From NCBI RefSeq assembly GCF_009711225.1, contig NZ_WMIE01000018.1, positions 1 through 64,000 of the forward strand: a DNA stretch of 64,000 bases, in the 5' to 3' direction. Below, piece after piece: positions 24,343 through 35,920 of this stretch. The number at the start of each line of letters is the position of its first letter. Positions within the stretch are counted from its first letter, which is position 1. The position numbers were made by a program, and so were the translations under genes. The DNA comes from Paracoccus aestuariivivens (GTDB lineage Bacteria > Pseudomonadota > Alphaproteobacteria > Rhodobacterales > Rhodobacteraceae). The notes beneath the pieces are model-generated. The model was given only the letters and a program-made list of their open reading frames with translations. It made no database searches and was not told the DNA's origin.

Positions 24343-24803
24343 TCTTCCAACGGGCCGGGCCGCAGTTCCGAGACAAACTTGTCGAAATCGTCCGCCGCCT
24401 GGAAGTTTTTGTAAACGCTGGCAAAACGGACATACGACACCGTGTCGATACGGGCGAGCGTCTCCATGACAATCTCGCCGATCACCTTCGACGGGATATC
24501 CGTGTCGCCCATGCTTTCCAGCCGCCGCACGATCCCCGAGATCATCTGGTCGATGCGCTCGGGATCGATCGGTCGTTTCTGCATCGCGATGCGAATCGAA
24601 CGCTCGAGTTTGGTGCGATCGAAATCCTCGCGCCTGCCGCTGGTCTTGACGACCACCAGATCGCGAAGCTGGACGCGCTCATAGGTGGTGAAGCGCCCGC
24701 CACAGGCCGGACAAAACCGGCGGCGACGAATGGCGACATTGTCTTCGGCAGGACGCGAATCCTTAACCTGGGTGTCCACATTTCCGCAGAACGGACAGCG
24801 CAT
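24339..24803 (-). CDS. nrdR: Transcriptional repressor NrdR
   Basis: This 154-residue regulator of ribonucleotide reductase genes has an N-terminal zinc ribbon with two C-x2-C knuckles ([17 protein letters not shown] and [16 protein letters not shown]). An ATP-cone domain follows ([30 protein letters not shown]). It binds ATP/dATP and represses nrd operons. The nrdR-ribD coupling is common in alphaproteobacteria. It diverges from the first TRAP receptor gene across a 206-base gap. Confidence 0.97.
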   Translation of the reverse strand: MRCPFCGNVDTQVKDSRPAEDNVAIRRRRFCPACGGRFTTYERVQLRDLVVVKTSGRREDFDRTKLERSIRIAMQKRPIDPERIDQMISGIVRRLESMGDTDIPSKVIGEIVMETLARIDTVSYVRFASVYKNFQAADDFDKFVSELRPGPLEE

Positions 24804-24907
24804 CCCTTGTCCTCAATTTAGCCCGAACCTCAGCCACTATAGGCATACCATAACAGCTTGGGTAGCCCACAGATCGAGCTACAAGATAAGCCAAGGCTCA
24901 TTTGTGA

Positions 24908-26134
<1,227 letters not shown>

Positions 26135-26153
26135 TCGCCTGAATATACTACAT

Positions 26154-27347
<1,194 letters not shown>

Positions 27348-27373
27348 GCCAGCCCCGCGAGCGTTGCAAAAAG

Positions 27374-27399
27374 AAAGGCGGCCCGAGAGCCGCCTTTTT
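27374..27399. terminator. Bidirectional terminator between the TRAP receptor and permease genes
   Basis: AAAGGCGGC (27374-27382) and GCCGCCTTT (27389-27397) form a 9-bp stem with A-run and T-run flanks. It can therefore end transcription from both the receptor gene (plus) and dctM (minus). It sits in the 57-base gap between convergent stops. Confidence 0.85.
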
Positions 27400-27404
27400 C
27401 AGTT

Positions 27405-29264
27405 CTAGTTTGCAGGCTGGGCCGGCGGGGCCGTAAGCCCCGGAGGCGGACCACCCAGCGGACCACCCAGCGGATCAAGTCCACCGGCCGCGGGCGCTGC
27501 CGGAGCGGGCGTCGGTGCAGGTGCAGGTGCAGGTGCAGGTGCGCCGAAATTCGGCACTCCGCCCAGACCACCAAGACCACCCGGAGCCGTTCCGGGGGCT
27601 GCTCCCGGCGCGCCGAACGGATTGCCAAGGCCTCCGCCCAAGCCACCCAGACCGCCACCTGCGGGGATCTCGATCTTGACGTTCGAGGTGTCGATCGGCG
27701 GGCCTTTATAGTGCATGACCAATCCGGGGAAGATCATCACAACCGCGACCATCACCAACTGGATACAGACATAGGGAACCGCGCCCCAGTAGATCTGGCC
27801 CGTGGTCACCGGCTCCATCATCTTGCCCGTGACCTTATCCTGATACGGGGCCTTGGGGGCAACCGAACGCAGGAAAAACAACGAGAATCCGAAGGGCGGA
27901 TGCATGAAGCTGGTCTGCATGTTCACGCCCAGAAGGACGCCGAACCAGATCAGGTCGATCCCCATCGCCTCGGCCGCGGGGGCCAGAAGCGGGACGATGA
28001 TGAAGGCCAGCTCGAAGAAGTCGAGGAAGAAGGCCAGCAGGAAGACCAGAACCGACACCGCGATCAGGAAGCCATATTCGCCACCCGGCAGCGAGGTCAG
28101 CAGATGCTCGACCCAGATATGCCCGTTCACGCCGTAGAAGGTCAGCGAGAAGACTCGCGCCCCGATCAGGATGAACATGACAAAGGCCGATAGCCGCGTC
28201 GTGGCCAGCAAAGCCTGACGGACCACGTCATAGTTCAGACGGCCTTTGATGGCCGCCAGGAGCAGCGCACCGACGGCACCCATCGCGCCACCCTCGGTAG
28301 GGGTTGCAATGCCAAGGAAGATCGTGCCCAGCACAAGGAAGATCAGCGCCAGCGGCGGGATCAGCACGATGATGACCTGCTGCGCCAGACGCGACATCAC
28401 GTTGATTTTCAGGGACTTGTCCAGCAACGCCACGACATAGATCGCGATGATAGCCAGCGCGGGGGCCAGAATGTCGGCATCCTTGCCATGCGTCGGATAA
28501 AGCCATTTGAAAGCCAGATATCCGCCAGCCGCTGTCGCCGCCAAAGCAACAAACAACGATGTGACGCCGGAACCCAGCGTGCGGGCCTCTTTCGGCAGCG
28601 CAGGCATCAGCTTGGGCCGGAAGATCGACATGACGAAGATATAGCCGATATACATCGCCGTCAGCACAAGGCCCGGCAACATCGCGCCCTTGTACATGTC
28701 ACCGACCGAACGGCCCAGCTGGTCGGCCAGAACGATCAGCACCAGCGAGGGCGGGATGATCTGCGCCAATGTCCCCGAGGCCGCGATGGTCCCCGAAGCA
28801 ATGCGCCGGTCATAGCCGTAACGCAGCATGATCGGCAGCGAGATCAGACCCATCGCGATAACGGATGCCGCGACGACGCCGGTTGTTGCCGCAAGCAGCG
28901 CGCCCACGATGATCACGGCATAAGCCAGACCGCCGCGGATCGGGCCGAAAAGCTGGCCGATCGTGTCCAGAAGGTCCTCGGCCATGCCGGATTTCTCTAG
29001 GACGATGCCCATGAAGGTGAAGAACGGAATGGCTAGCAATGTCTCGTTCGACATCACCCCCCATAGCCTTTCGGGCATGGCGTTCAGCAGCGGCCAGCTA
29101 AGGTTGATCGAGCCGCCGGACAGCGGCGCAAGCTCGACCCCGATGACAAAGAACAGCAAGCCGTTCGCAGCCAACGCGAAAGCGACCGGATAGCCGAACA
29201 GCAGGAATACGATGAGCGATGCGAACATGATCGGCGCCATGTTCAGCGCGATAAGTTCCATCAT
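27405..29264 (-). CDS. dctM: TRAP transporter large permease (DctM) with a Gly/Pro/Ala-rich tail
   Basis: This 619-residue inner-membrane protein has a core of about 530 residues with 12 or more hydrophobic segments. It carries DctM blocks such as TGVVAASVIAMGLISLPIML, ASGTLAQIIPPSLVLIVLAD and LGVNMQTSFMHPPFGFSLFF. Longer than the usual 430-residue DctM, it belongs to the extended form seen with TakP-like receptors. From about residue 533 to the end it has a low-complexity tail made of GLGG, GAPG and PAPA repeats. It overlaps dctQ by ATGA. It should drive sodium-dependent uptake for the convergent receptor genes. Confidence 0.9.
   Translation of the reverse strand: MMELIALNMAPIMFASLIVFLLFGYPVAFALAANGLLFFVIGVELAPLSGGSINLSWPLLNAMPERLWGVMSNETLLAIPFFTFMGIVLEKSGMAEDLLDTIGQLFGPIRGGLAYAVIIVGALLAATTGVVAASVIAMGLISLPIMLRYGYDRRIASGTIAASGTLAQIIPPSLVLIVLADQLGRSVGDMYKGAMLPGLVLTAMYIGYIFVMSIFRPKLMPALPKEARTLGSGVTSLFVALAATAAGGYLAFKWLYPTHGKDADILAPALAIIAIYVVALLDKSLKINVMSRLAQQVIIVLIPPLALIFLVLGTIFLGIATPTEGGAMGAVGALLLAAIKGRLNYDVVRQALLATTRLSAFVMFILIGARVFSLTFYGVNGHIWVEHLLTSLPGGEYGFLIAVSVLVFLLAFFLDFFELAFIIVPLLAPAAEAMGIDLIWFGVLLGVNMQTSFMHPPFGFSLFFLRSVAPKAPYQDKVTGKMMEPVTTGQIYWGAVPYVCIQLVMVAVVMIFPGLVMHYKGPPIDTSNVKIEIPAGGGLGGLGGGLGNPFGAPGAAPGTAPGGLGGLGGVPNFGAPAPAPAPAPTPAPAAPAAGGLDPLGGPLGGPPPGLTAPPAQPAN
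27514..27543 (-). repeat. In-frame hexanucleotide tandem repeat inside dctM
   Basis: Five tandem copies of GGTGCA (plus-strand reading; the last copy is GGTGCG) encode an alternating Pro-Ala run in the C-terminal tail of DctM. Because the unit is 6 bases, gain or loss of copies keeps the reading frame. Confidence 0.9.
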
Positions 29265-29881
29265 TTGCGGTTCTCCCCGCTGGCATCGTCGTCCAGAGCG
29301 GCTTCCATGTCGCGAGCCATGGCCTCGCCCTCAAGGGCGGCTGCGGCGTGATGCGAGACGAAGGGGTTGGGATCGGGAATATCGCCACGCATGACGGCGA
29401 TTTTCTTGATGATTTCCGAGATGCCCTGGAAAAACAGCAGGATGAAACCCGCCAGCAACATCGCCTTGGCCGGCCACAGGATCAGACCGCCCGAGTTGGT
29501 CGAGACCTCGCCGCTGCGGAAGCTGCGCATGACCCAAGGGGTCAGGAAATAGATCATCAAGGTGACGAAGGGCATCAGGAACAGGCAATGGCCGATCAGG
29601 TCGATCCAGTGCTGACGGCGGCGGCTCCACATCCCGTAGATGATGTCGATGCGGATATGTTCATTCTCTTTAAGGGTATAGGCGGCTGCGCCCAGAAAGG
29701 CGGCGCCATAAAGATACCATTGCAATTCAAGCCACGAATTCGAGGACGTGTTCATCACCTTGCGGATGATGGCGTTCCCGGCGCTGACCAAAACGGCTAC
29801 CAAGATCAGCCAGGTCACTCCTCGGCCAATGATGGTGTTAACGCGATCTATACCGCGTGACAGGCCCAAAAGGGCACCCAT
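29261..29881 (-). CDS. dctQ: TRAP transporter small permease (DctQ)
   Basis: This 206-residue protein has four transmembrane helices: TWLILVAVLVSAGNAIIRKV, then WYLYGAAFLGAAAYTLKENE, LIGHCLFLMPFVTLMIYFLT, and AMLLAGFILLFFQGISEIIK. The ELQWYLYGAAFLGAAAYTLK region followed by HIRIDI is typical of DctQ. The C-terminus is acidic and hydrophilic. Its stop overlaps the dctM start, so the small and large membrane subunits are coupled. Confidence 0.9.
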   Translation of the reverse strand: MGALLGLSRGIDRVNTIIGRGVTWLILVAVLVSAGNAIIRKVMNTSSNSWLELQWYLYGAAFLGAAAYTLKENEHIRIDIIYGMWSRRRQHWIDLIGHCLFLMPFVTLMIYFLTPWVMRSFRSGEVSTNSGGLILWPAKAMLLAGFILLFFQGISEIIKKIAVMRGDIPDPNPFVSHHAAAALEGEAMARDMEAALDDDASGENRK

Positions 29882-29984
29882 GCGTCAAACCTCCCCTTTT
29901 CTCCTCCCGCCACCTTCCTCAAGGCGCGGCCGCCGGTCTACCCGGTCGTTGTGTGTTTTCGTATGACGGAACGGCAAATGCCGG

Positions 29985-30800
29985 TCAAGCGGCTGGACCC
30001 AAGGCTTTGGCCGACAGAAATGCCAGAACGGTTGCCTCTCCGATCTGCTGGATTGCGCCAAGCACATCGCCAGTCTGCCCGCCCAGCCTGCGCTGTGCGC
30101 CACGGGCCAGCCAGACCTGCGCAGCACCGCCGAAAAAGGCGGCAATCCCCCAAAGATGTGGTATGCCGTTCGCCCATATTGACAGCAAAATGACACTTAT
30201 AGCGGCGATCACCAGCGCCACCGCCGCCTGCCCGCGCGAGGCTCGGCCCGCCGCCTGCCCCAGCCCGTCGCGTCGCGCTGCGGGCATCAGCGCCAGAGCG
30301 ACCGACATTCCGACACGGGAAAAAACCGCTGCGGCCATCAATGCGCAAGCCGCGATTGTCACCGAGGATTCGATCAAAGCTGCCAATGCGGCGATACGGA
30401 GACCGGTGACCAGAACAAGAGACAGCACACCGTAGCTGCCGATCCGTGAATCGCGCATGATCTCGAGGCTGCGCTCGCGGTTGGCCCCGCCGTAGCCATC
30501 GGCGTAATCGGCCAGCCCGTCCTCGTGCAGGCCACCGGTCAGCAGGATCATCGAACCGGTCGTGACAATCGCCACCACTACGGCCGGTAATCCAAGCATG
30601 TGCATAATCAGCAATGCCACGCTGGCACAGCCGCCGAGAACAAGCCCGACCAGCGGGAATGCCCAAGCCGCCTTGGATAGCGACGGCACCTGCGCGGGCA
30701 GGAATTTGCCCAAGGGCAAGCGCGTCAGCCAGACCAAAGCGGTCACGGCCTCGGCCCAGCGGTCAACCAATGCCAGCCTCGGCGAAGGTCGCCATGCCAT
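29985..30800 (-). CDS. cobS: Adenosylcobinamide-GDP ribazoletransferase
   Basis: This 271-residue integral membrane enzyme joins AdoCbi-GDP and alpha-ribazole in the last steps of cobalamin assembly. LTRLPLG near the start and the acidic motif LTGGLHEDGLADYADGYGG near residue 95 are the family's metal-binding signature, followed by multiple helices. The start is uncertain: ATG 30800 (MAWRPSPRLAL) or GTG 30821; both overlap the 3' end of cobT. It is the last gene of cobU-cobT-cobS. Confidence 0.9.
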   Translation of the reverse strand: MAWRPSPRLALVDRWAEAVTALVWLTRLPLGKFLPAQVPSLSKAAWAFPLVGLVLGGCASVALLIMHMLGLPAVVVAIVTTGSMILLTGGLHEDGLADYADGYGGANRERSLEIMRDSRIGSYGVLSLVLVTGLRIAALAALIESSVTIAACALMAAAVFSRVGMSVALALMPAARRDGLGQAAGRASRGQAAVALVIAAISVILLSIWANGIPHLWGIAAFFGGAAQVWLARGAQRRLGGQTGDVLGAIQQIGEATVLAFLSAKALGPAA

Positions 30801-31719
30801 TATGGCACTCAAGCGCCGCACGCAGGATCAGCAGCGCGACCGCCGCGCCGGAGCCCTCTCCCAGCCGCATGTCCAGCGTCACCACTGGAGACTTCTTCAT
30901 CACCGCAATCAGGCGACGATGGCCCGGTTCGGCGCTTTCATGGCCGATCAGGCAATGATCCAACGCATTGGCGTCGTTGACCAACAGTACCCCCGCAGCG
31001 GCCGAACAAATGAAGCCGTCCAGAATGAGCGGAATGCCGAGTTCACGCGACCGGATCACCGCGCCGCAAATGGCGGCCTGCTCGCGCCCGCCGAACGAGC
31101 CAAGGATCGAAGCTGCTGTCGCCGCCCCTTTGTGACGCTTCAATCCCGCATTCACCGCGCGGATCTTGTTGGCGAAAATCCGGTCGTCAGCGCCGGTGCC
31201 GGGGCCGACCCAGTCCTCGGCAGTGCCACCGAAAGTCGCGGCAGCCAAGGCCGCGGCAACCGTCGAATTGCCGATGCCCATTTCTCCGAGAATGATCACA
31301 TCGGCTTCCGGATCAACGGCATCCTTGCCGGTCTGGATAGCCGTAACCAGATCGGCAACCTCCATCGCCATGCCTTGGGTGAAATCTGCCGTCGGACGAT
31401 CCAGTTCAAGCGGAATAACCGACAGATCCGCACCGGCAGCACGGCAAAGCTGGTTGATCGCAGCACCACCGTTCCGGAAATTCGCGACCATCTGTGCGGT
31501 AACTTCGACGGGGAACGGATTCACGCCCTGCGCGGTGACTCCGTGATTGCCGGCAAAGACTAAAGCCTGCGCGCGGTCGATTTTCGGGCGTTCACGGCCC
31601 TGCCAACCCGCCATGAAGATCGCAAGCTCCTCGAGCCTACCCAGAGACCCCGGCGGTTTCGTCAATTCCGCCTGACGCGAGCGGGCGGCAGCGGCGGCCG
31701 ATTCGTCGAATATTTTCAA
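30763..31719 (-). CDS. cobT: Nicotinate-nucleotide-dimethylbenzimidazole phosphoribosyltransferase
   Basis: This 318-residue enzyme makes alpha-ribazole phosphate for the lower ligand of cobalamin. Seen are TKPPGSLGRLEELA near residue 20, FAGNHGVTAQGVNPFP near 55, LGEMGIGNSTVAAAL near 144, and DMRLGEGSGAAVAL near the end with the catalytic glutamate. The start is TTG 31719, overlapping the cobU stop as TTGA, with GAGAGA upstream. It overlaps cobS downstream. Confidence 0.93.
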   Translation of the reverse strand: MKIFDESAAAAARSRQAELTKPPGSLGRLEELAIFMAGWQGRERPKIDRAQALVFAGNHGVTAQGVNPFPVEVTAQMVANFRNGGAAINQLCRAAGADLSVIPLELDRPTADFTQGMAMEVADLVTAIQTGKDAVDPEADVIILGEMGIGNSTVAAALAAATFGGTAEDWVGPGTGADDRIFANKIRAVNAGLKRHKGAATAASILGSFGGREQAAICGAVIRSRELGIPLILDGFICSAAAGVLLVNDANALDHCLIGHESAEPGHRRLIAVMKKSPVVTLDMRLGEGSGAAVALLILRAALECHNGMATFAEAGIG

Positions 31720-32249
31720 GACGTCTCTCTTTGCGGTTTCAAGCGAAGCGACAGGCCGCTGACGGCCATCCAGACCTCATCGGCAATACCGGCTATGGCC
31801 TGGTTCATCCAGCCATGCTGATCGCGAAATTTCCGCGCCAGTGCGTTATCGGGCACAATCCCCAAGCCCAATTCGTTGGTGACCAGAACCACGGGGCCAT
31901 GCTGGGCGCGCAACTGGGCGCATAGTGCATCGACATGCGGGCCGGGATCGCCTTGCGCCATCACATTCGACAGCCACAACGTCAGGCAATCGATCAGACG
32001 CACGGTTTTTCCGTCATCGGTGCGCGCCAACGCTCCGGACAGATCGATAGGCTCTTCCAGTGTCGTCCATCCATCGGCGCGGCGATCACGATGCAGTTTG
32101 ATACGCTGCGTCATTTCATCGTCCCAAGCCTCGGCGGTGGCGATGTAGATGCGGTGATCCGGAATGCGGGAAATCATTGATTCAGCAAGCGCCGACTTCC
32201 CCGAGCGGGCGCCTCCGGTGACCATGACAATGCGGGATTCGCTGTTCAT
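31716..32249 (-). CDS. cobU: Adenosylcobinamide kinase / guanylyltransferase
   Basis: This 177-residue bifunctional enzyme has the P-loop VTGGARSGKSALAESM near residue 10, AEAWDDEMTQRI with the conserved H-x-x-x-R (KLHRDRR) near 52, and DCLTLWLSNV near 88. It phosphorylates and guanylates cobinamide. It heads the three-gene assembly operon, whose content alone supports salvage or late synthesis. No B12 riboswitch (AGYCMGgAA-type B12 box) was found in the 140 bases upstream. Confidence 0.93.
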   Translation of the reverse strand: MNSESRIVMVTGGARSGKSALAESMISRIPDHRIYIATAEAWDDEMTQRIKLHRDRRADGWTTLEEPIDLSGALARTDDGKTVRLIDCLTLWLSNVMAQGDPGPHVDALCAQLRAQHGPVVLVTNELGLGIVPDNALARKFRDQHGWMNQAIAGIADEVWMAVSGLSLRLKPQRETS

Positions 32250-32391
32250 AGTTCATTTCTTTCACAATGACCCTCGGTCGAAAAGTCGCAATCAGCGCTT
32301 GCTGTCAGACAGATTTCGCGCAAGCTTGGCAGATCGCGCGCGGGTGAACGCCCCGATCAACGCGCCAAGAACAACTTCAGAGAGGTCCCTC

Positions 32392-34002
32392 ATGAAATTG
32401 AACCGCCTGTTCCTGACTACTGCACTCAGCATGGGCCTTGCCCTGCCTGCTTTGGCCGTTCAGCCCGCCGCCGGTGAAAAACTGGCCGCAGATCAAAGCT
32501 ATACTTTCTGGCTGCTCGACGCGATCAAGACCGCCGACCCGCACAAGAACTCGGACGTCGAAGGCTCGGACGTGATCCGCCAGCTGTTCGAGGGCCTGTT
32601 GAACGAGGACGCCAAGGGCGCCCCGGTTCCGGGCGTCGCGACCAAGTTCGATCTGTCGGATGACAAGCTGACCTATACCTTCCACCTGCGCCCCGAGGCG
32701 AAATGGTCGAATGGCGATCCGGTCACCGCGAATGACTTCGTCTACAGCTGGCGTCGTCTGGCCGATCCGGCCACCGCCTCGGAATATGCCTGGTTCATGG
32801 AACTGATGAACGTCGAAAACGCCCCCGCCGTCGTCAAGGGCGAGAAGAAGCCCGAAGAACTGGGCATCAAGGCTGTCGACGACCACACGCTGGAAGTCAA
32901 ACTGACCGCGCCAACCCCCTATTTCCCGAAAATGGTCACGCATAGCTCGACCTTCCCGGTGCCGCAAAAGGTCGTCGAGGCCGAGGGCGACAACTGGACC
33001 CAAGCGGGCAAGCTGGTCGGCAACGGTGCCTTCACCCTGACCAGCCACGATCTGGGCGTCCAGATCAGCATGGACAAGAACCCGAATTACTGGGACGCCG
33101 CCAATGTCGTCATGGAGCATATCAAAGGCCTGACGGTGAACGACAACAACGTCGCCCTGACCCGCTACAAGGCCGGCGAGCTTGACCGTGTGCAGATCCC
33201 GGCGGGCCAATATCCGTCGCTGGAAAAGGAATTCCCAGATCAGGCGATCTCGATCCCCTATTCCTGCTCCTATGGCTATCTGTTCAACCTCTCGGACAAA
33301 GGCCCCGAGGCACTGAAAGACGTGCGCGTCCGCAAGGCCCTGTCCTATGCGATGCAGCGCGACGTGGTTGTCGACAAGATCCTGCAAGGTGGCCAGAAGC
33401 CGTCCTATAACTGGACCCATTGGGCGATCGAAGGCTTCCAGATGCCGGAAATCGACTATGCCGCATGGTCGCAGGCCGAGCGTCTGGAGAAAGCCAAGGC
33501 CCTGCTGGCCGAGGCGGGCTACGGCCCCGACAAGCCGCTGAAGCTGGTGCTGCAATATAATACCGACGAGAACCACAAGAAGATCGCCGTCGCCGCCCAG
33601 CAGTTCTACAAGCAGCTTGGCGTCCAGATCGAGCTGAACAACGTCGAATGGAAGGTCCATACCGACCGCCTGCAATCGCAGGATTTCGAAATGGCCCGCT
33701 ACGCATGGTGTGCGGATTATAACGAGGCCTCGACCTTCCTCGATTACTTCCGCTCGACCGGGATGAACTACGGCAAGTTCAAGAATGCCGAGTTCGACAA
33801 GTTGCTGGACGAGTCGAAGACCGCAGCGGACCCGAATGTCCAATATACCGCGGCTGAAAAGATCATCGCCGAGGAAATGCCGCTGGTCCCGATCTATCAA
33901 TATGCCAAGGTCGATATGATCAGCGATGTGATCAAGGGCCTGCCGACCGAGAACGTCATGAACGACTGGCTCGCCAAAGACATCTACCGGATCGAGAAGT
34001 AA
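32392..34002 (+). CDS. oppA: Oligopeptide ABC transporter periplasmic binding protein
   Basis: This 536-residue SBP_bac_5 family receptor has a Sec signal (MKLNRLFLTTALSMGLALPA, cleavage near ALA-VQ). Typical OppA stretches are ADPHKNSDVEGSDVIRQLFE, then GLLNEDAKG and TYTFHLRPEAKWSNGDPVTA near residue 95, then FVYSWRRLADP, and KALSYAMQRDVVVDKIL near 320. The ATG at 32392 follows AGAGAGG; the longer upstream frame would invade the divergent cobU. It is the first gene of oppABCDF. Peptide binding is inferred from the family. Confidence 0.92.
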   Translation: MKLNRLFLTTALSMGLALPALAVQPAAGEKLAADQSYTFWLLDAIKTADPHKNSDVEGSDVIRQLFEGLLNEDAKGAPVPGVATKFDLSDDKLTYTFHLRPEAKWSNGDPVTANDFVYSWRRLADPATASEYAWFMELMNVENAPAVVKGEKKPEELGIKAVDDHTLEVKLTAPTPYFPKMVTHSSTFPVPQKVVEAEGDNWTQAGKLVGNGAFTLTSHDLGVQISMDKNPNYWDAANVVMEHIKGLTVNDNNVALTRYKAGELDRVQIPAGQYPSLEKEFPDQAISIPYSCSYGYLFNLSDKGPEALKDVRVRKALSYAMQRDVVVDKILQGGQKPSYNWTHWAIEGFQMPEIDYAAWSQAERLEKAKALLAEAGYGPDKPLKLVLQYNTDENHKKIAVAAQQFYKQLGVQIELNNVEWKVHTDRLQSQDFEMARYAWCADYNEASTFLDYFRSTGMNYGKFKNAEFDKLLDESKTAADPNVQYTAAEKIIAEEMPLVPIYQYAKVDMISDVIKGLPTENVMNDWLAKDIYRIEK

Positions 34003-34011
34003 GCTTTTGGC

Positions 34012-34035
34012 GGCGGCCCCCGAAACGGGGCCGCC
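34012..34035 (+). promoter_or_regulatory. Intercistronic stem-loop between oppA and oppB
   Basis: GGCGGCCCC-CGAAAC-GGGGCCGCC forms a 9-bp GC-only stem with no T-run, ten bases after the oppA stop. Such stems commonly shield the receptor mRNA 3' end, giving more receptor than permease. A partial terminator is the alternative. Confidence 0.6.
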
Positions 34036-34074
34036 CTGCCGAAACTGTCCGGCACCTTACGCGGGAACCTGAAC

Positions 34075-34992
34075 ATGTTCGGATTTATCCTGAGGCGACT
34101 TGCTGTCGCCATTCCGACGTTGCTTTTGCTCATCGTCCTTTCCTTCCTGCTGATGCACGCGGCCCCTGGCGGCCCCTTCACGCAGGAACGCGCCCTGCCC
34201 CCGCAGATCATCGCGAACCTGAACGCCAAATACGGTCTGGATGAGCCTTTATGGCGTCAGATCGTGAACTACGTCTGGGGCATCGTCGCGCATTTCGATT
34301 TCGGCCCCAGCTTTGTCTATCCCGACCGCACGGTGAACCAGATCATCGCGGCGGGCTTCCCGGTCACGCTGACCTATGGCGGCATCGCCTTTGTCGCGGC
34401 AGTGGTCGTCGGCGTCTCGCTGGGCGTCACAGCGGCGATCCGGCAAAACACATGGGTCGATTACCTTGCCGTCGGCACCTCGATCGGCGCGCAGGTGTTG
34501 CCGAATTTCGTGATGGCGCCGATCCTTGTGCTGGTCTTTACGCTGTGGCTGGGCTGGTTGCCCGGCGGCGGCTGGGGCGGGCCGATCTTCTGGATCATGC
34601 CGGTCGTGGCGCTTTCGACCAGCTTCATGGCCTCGATCGCGCGGATCACGCGGTCCTCGATGCTTGAAGTGCTGGGCTCGAACCATATCCGCACCGCCCG
34701 CGCCAAGGGCCTGTCGGAAAGCAAGGTCATCCTGCGCCACGCGCTGAAACCGGCGCTGCTGCCGGTGATCAGCTATCTTGGTCCGGCATTCGTGACGATG
34801 ATCACTGGCTCGGTCGTGGTCGACATCTATTTCTCGACCGGCGGCATCGGGCGCAGCTTCGTCGATTCGGCGCTGAACCGCGACTATGCGGTGATGATGG
34901 GGATCACCATCCTTGTCGGTGCGCTGACCATTCTTTTCAGTCTCGTGGTGGACGTGCTTTACGCATGGATCGACCCCAAGATCAGGTACTAA
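34075..34992 (+). CDS. oppB: Oligopeptide ABC transporter permease OppB
   Basis: This 305-residue permease has six transmembrane helices and the N-terminal FGFILRRLAVAIPTLLLLIV pattern of the DppB/OppB family. The cytoplasmic EAA loop is RTARAKGLSESKVILRHALK near residue 205. The C-terminal NRDYAVMMGITILVGALTIL is also typical. It is followed by oppC after three bases. Confidence 0.93.
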   Translation: MFGFILRRLAVAIPTLLLLIVLSFLLMHAAPGGPFTQERALPPQIIANLNAKYGLDEPLWRQIVNYVWGIVAHFDFGPSFVYPDRTVNQIIAAGFPVTLTYGGIAFVAAVVVGVSLGVTAAIRQNTWVDYLAVGTSIGAQVLPNFVMAPILVLVFTLWLGWLPGGGWGGPIFWIMPVVALSTSFMASIARITRSSMLEVLGSNHIRTARAKGLSESKVILRHALKPALLPVISYLGPAFVTMITGSVVVDIYFSTGGIGRSFVDSALNRDYAVMMGITILVGALTILFSLVVDVLYAWIDPKIRY

Positions 34993-34995
34993 ACC

Positions 34996-35919
34996 ATGAT
35001 CGACACTCAACAGATGCAATCCCTCGCCGCGCGCATGACTGAGGCCGAGGTCAAGGGCCGGAGCCCATGGGCCGATGCCCGCCGCCGCTTTCGCAGGAAC
35101 AAGGCCGCGATGATCAGCCTTGTCGTGCTGATCCTTGTCGCGCTGTTCGCGATCTTCGGCAATTCCATCGCCGCTTGGTCGAATGAGGAAATGGACTTCG
35201 AGGTCATGGGCAATGCCGCCACGATGGGCATGCCCAGCTTCGCCAACGGCCATTATTTCGGCACCGACGATCTGGGGCGCGACCTGTTCTCGCGCACCGT
35301 GCAGGGCACGCAGGTGTCGCTGATGGTCGGTCTGATCGGCGCAGGCATCGCGGTCATTGTCGGCACGCTTTACGGCGCAACTGCCGGATATGTCGGCGGA
35401 CGCACCGATGCGATCATGATGCGCACGGTCGATATCCTGCTGGCCATTCCTTATATGTTCGTCCTGATCCTGCTGCTGGTCATCTTTGGCCGGTCCATGT
35501 CCATGCTGTTTCTGGGCATTGGCCTGATCTCATGGCTGGAAATGTCCAGAATCGTTCGAGGTCAAACCCTTAGCCTAAAGAACCGAGAATTCATCGAGGC
35601 TGCGCGTGCCACCGGCGTGCCGGGATGGAAGATCATCATCCGCCATATCGTCCCGAACCTTCTGGGCGTCGTCGCGGTCTATGCGACGCTGCTGGTGCCG
35701 CTGATGATCCTGTCGGAAAGCTTCATCAGCTTCCTTGGCCTTGGCGTGCAAGAACCGCTGACCTCATGGGGGGCGCTGATTTCCGAGGGCGCGGGCACGA
35801 TGAACTATGGCACGCTTTGGCAGCTGATCTTCCCGCTGTTCTTCTTCTGCATCACGCTTTTCGCCTTCTTCTTCGTTGGCGACGGCTTGCGTGACGCCCT
35901 TGACCCGAAGGATCGCTGA
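34996..35919 (+). CDS. oppC: Oligopeptide ABC transporter permease OppC
   Basis: This 307-residue partner permease has the hydrophilic N-terminus (SPWADARRRFRRNKAAMIS) and the HYFGTDDLGRDLFSR motif near residue 85 diagnostic of the DppC/OppC family. The EAA loop is EAARATGVPGWKIIIRHIVP near 197. One base separates its stop from oppD. Confidence 0.93.
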   Translation: MIDTQQMQSLAARMTEAEVKGRSPWADARRRFRRNKAAMISLVVLILVALFAIFGNSIAAWSNEEMDFEVMGNAATMGMPSFANGHYFGTDDLGRDLFSRTVQGTQVSLMVGLIGAGIAVIVGTLYGATAGYVGGRTDAIMMRTVDILLAIPYMFVLILLLVIFGRSMSMLFLGIGLISWLEMSRIVRGQTLSLKNREFIEAARATGVPGWKIIIRHIVPNLLGVVAVYATLLVPLMILSESFISFLGLGVQEPLTSWGALISEGAGTMNYGTLWQLIFPLFFFCITLFAFFFVGDGLRDALDPKDR

Positions 35920-35920
35920 G

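Noticed and set aside
32250..32391. Cobalamin riboswitch upstream of cobU
   Set aside because: The 142-base gap to oppA has no B12-box-like sequence and is too short for a complete element plus two divergent promoters.
32377..33900. 507-codon minus-strand frame opposite oppA
   Set aside because: It is a shadow of oppA codons; no signal, motif or ribosome-binding site.
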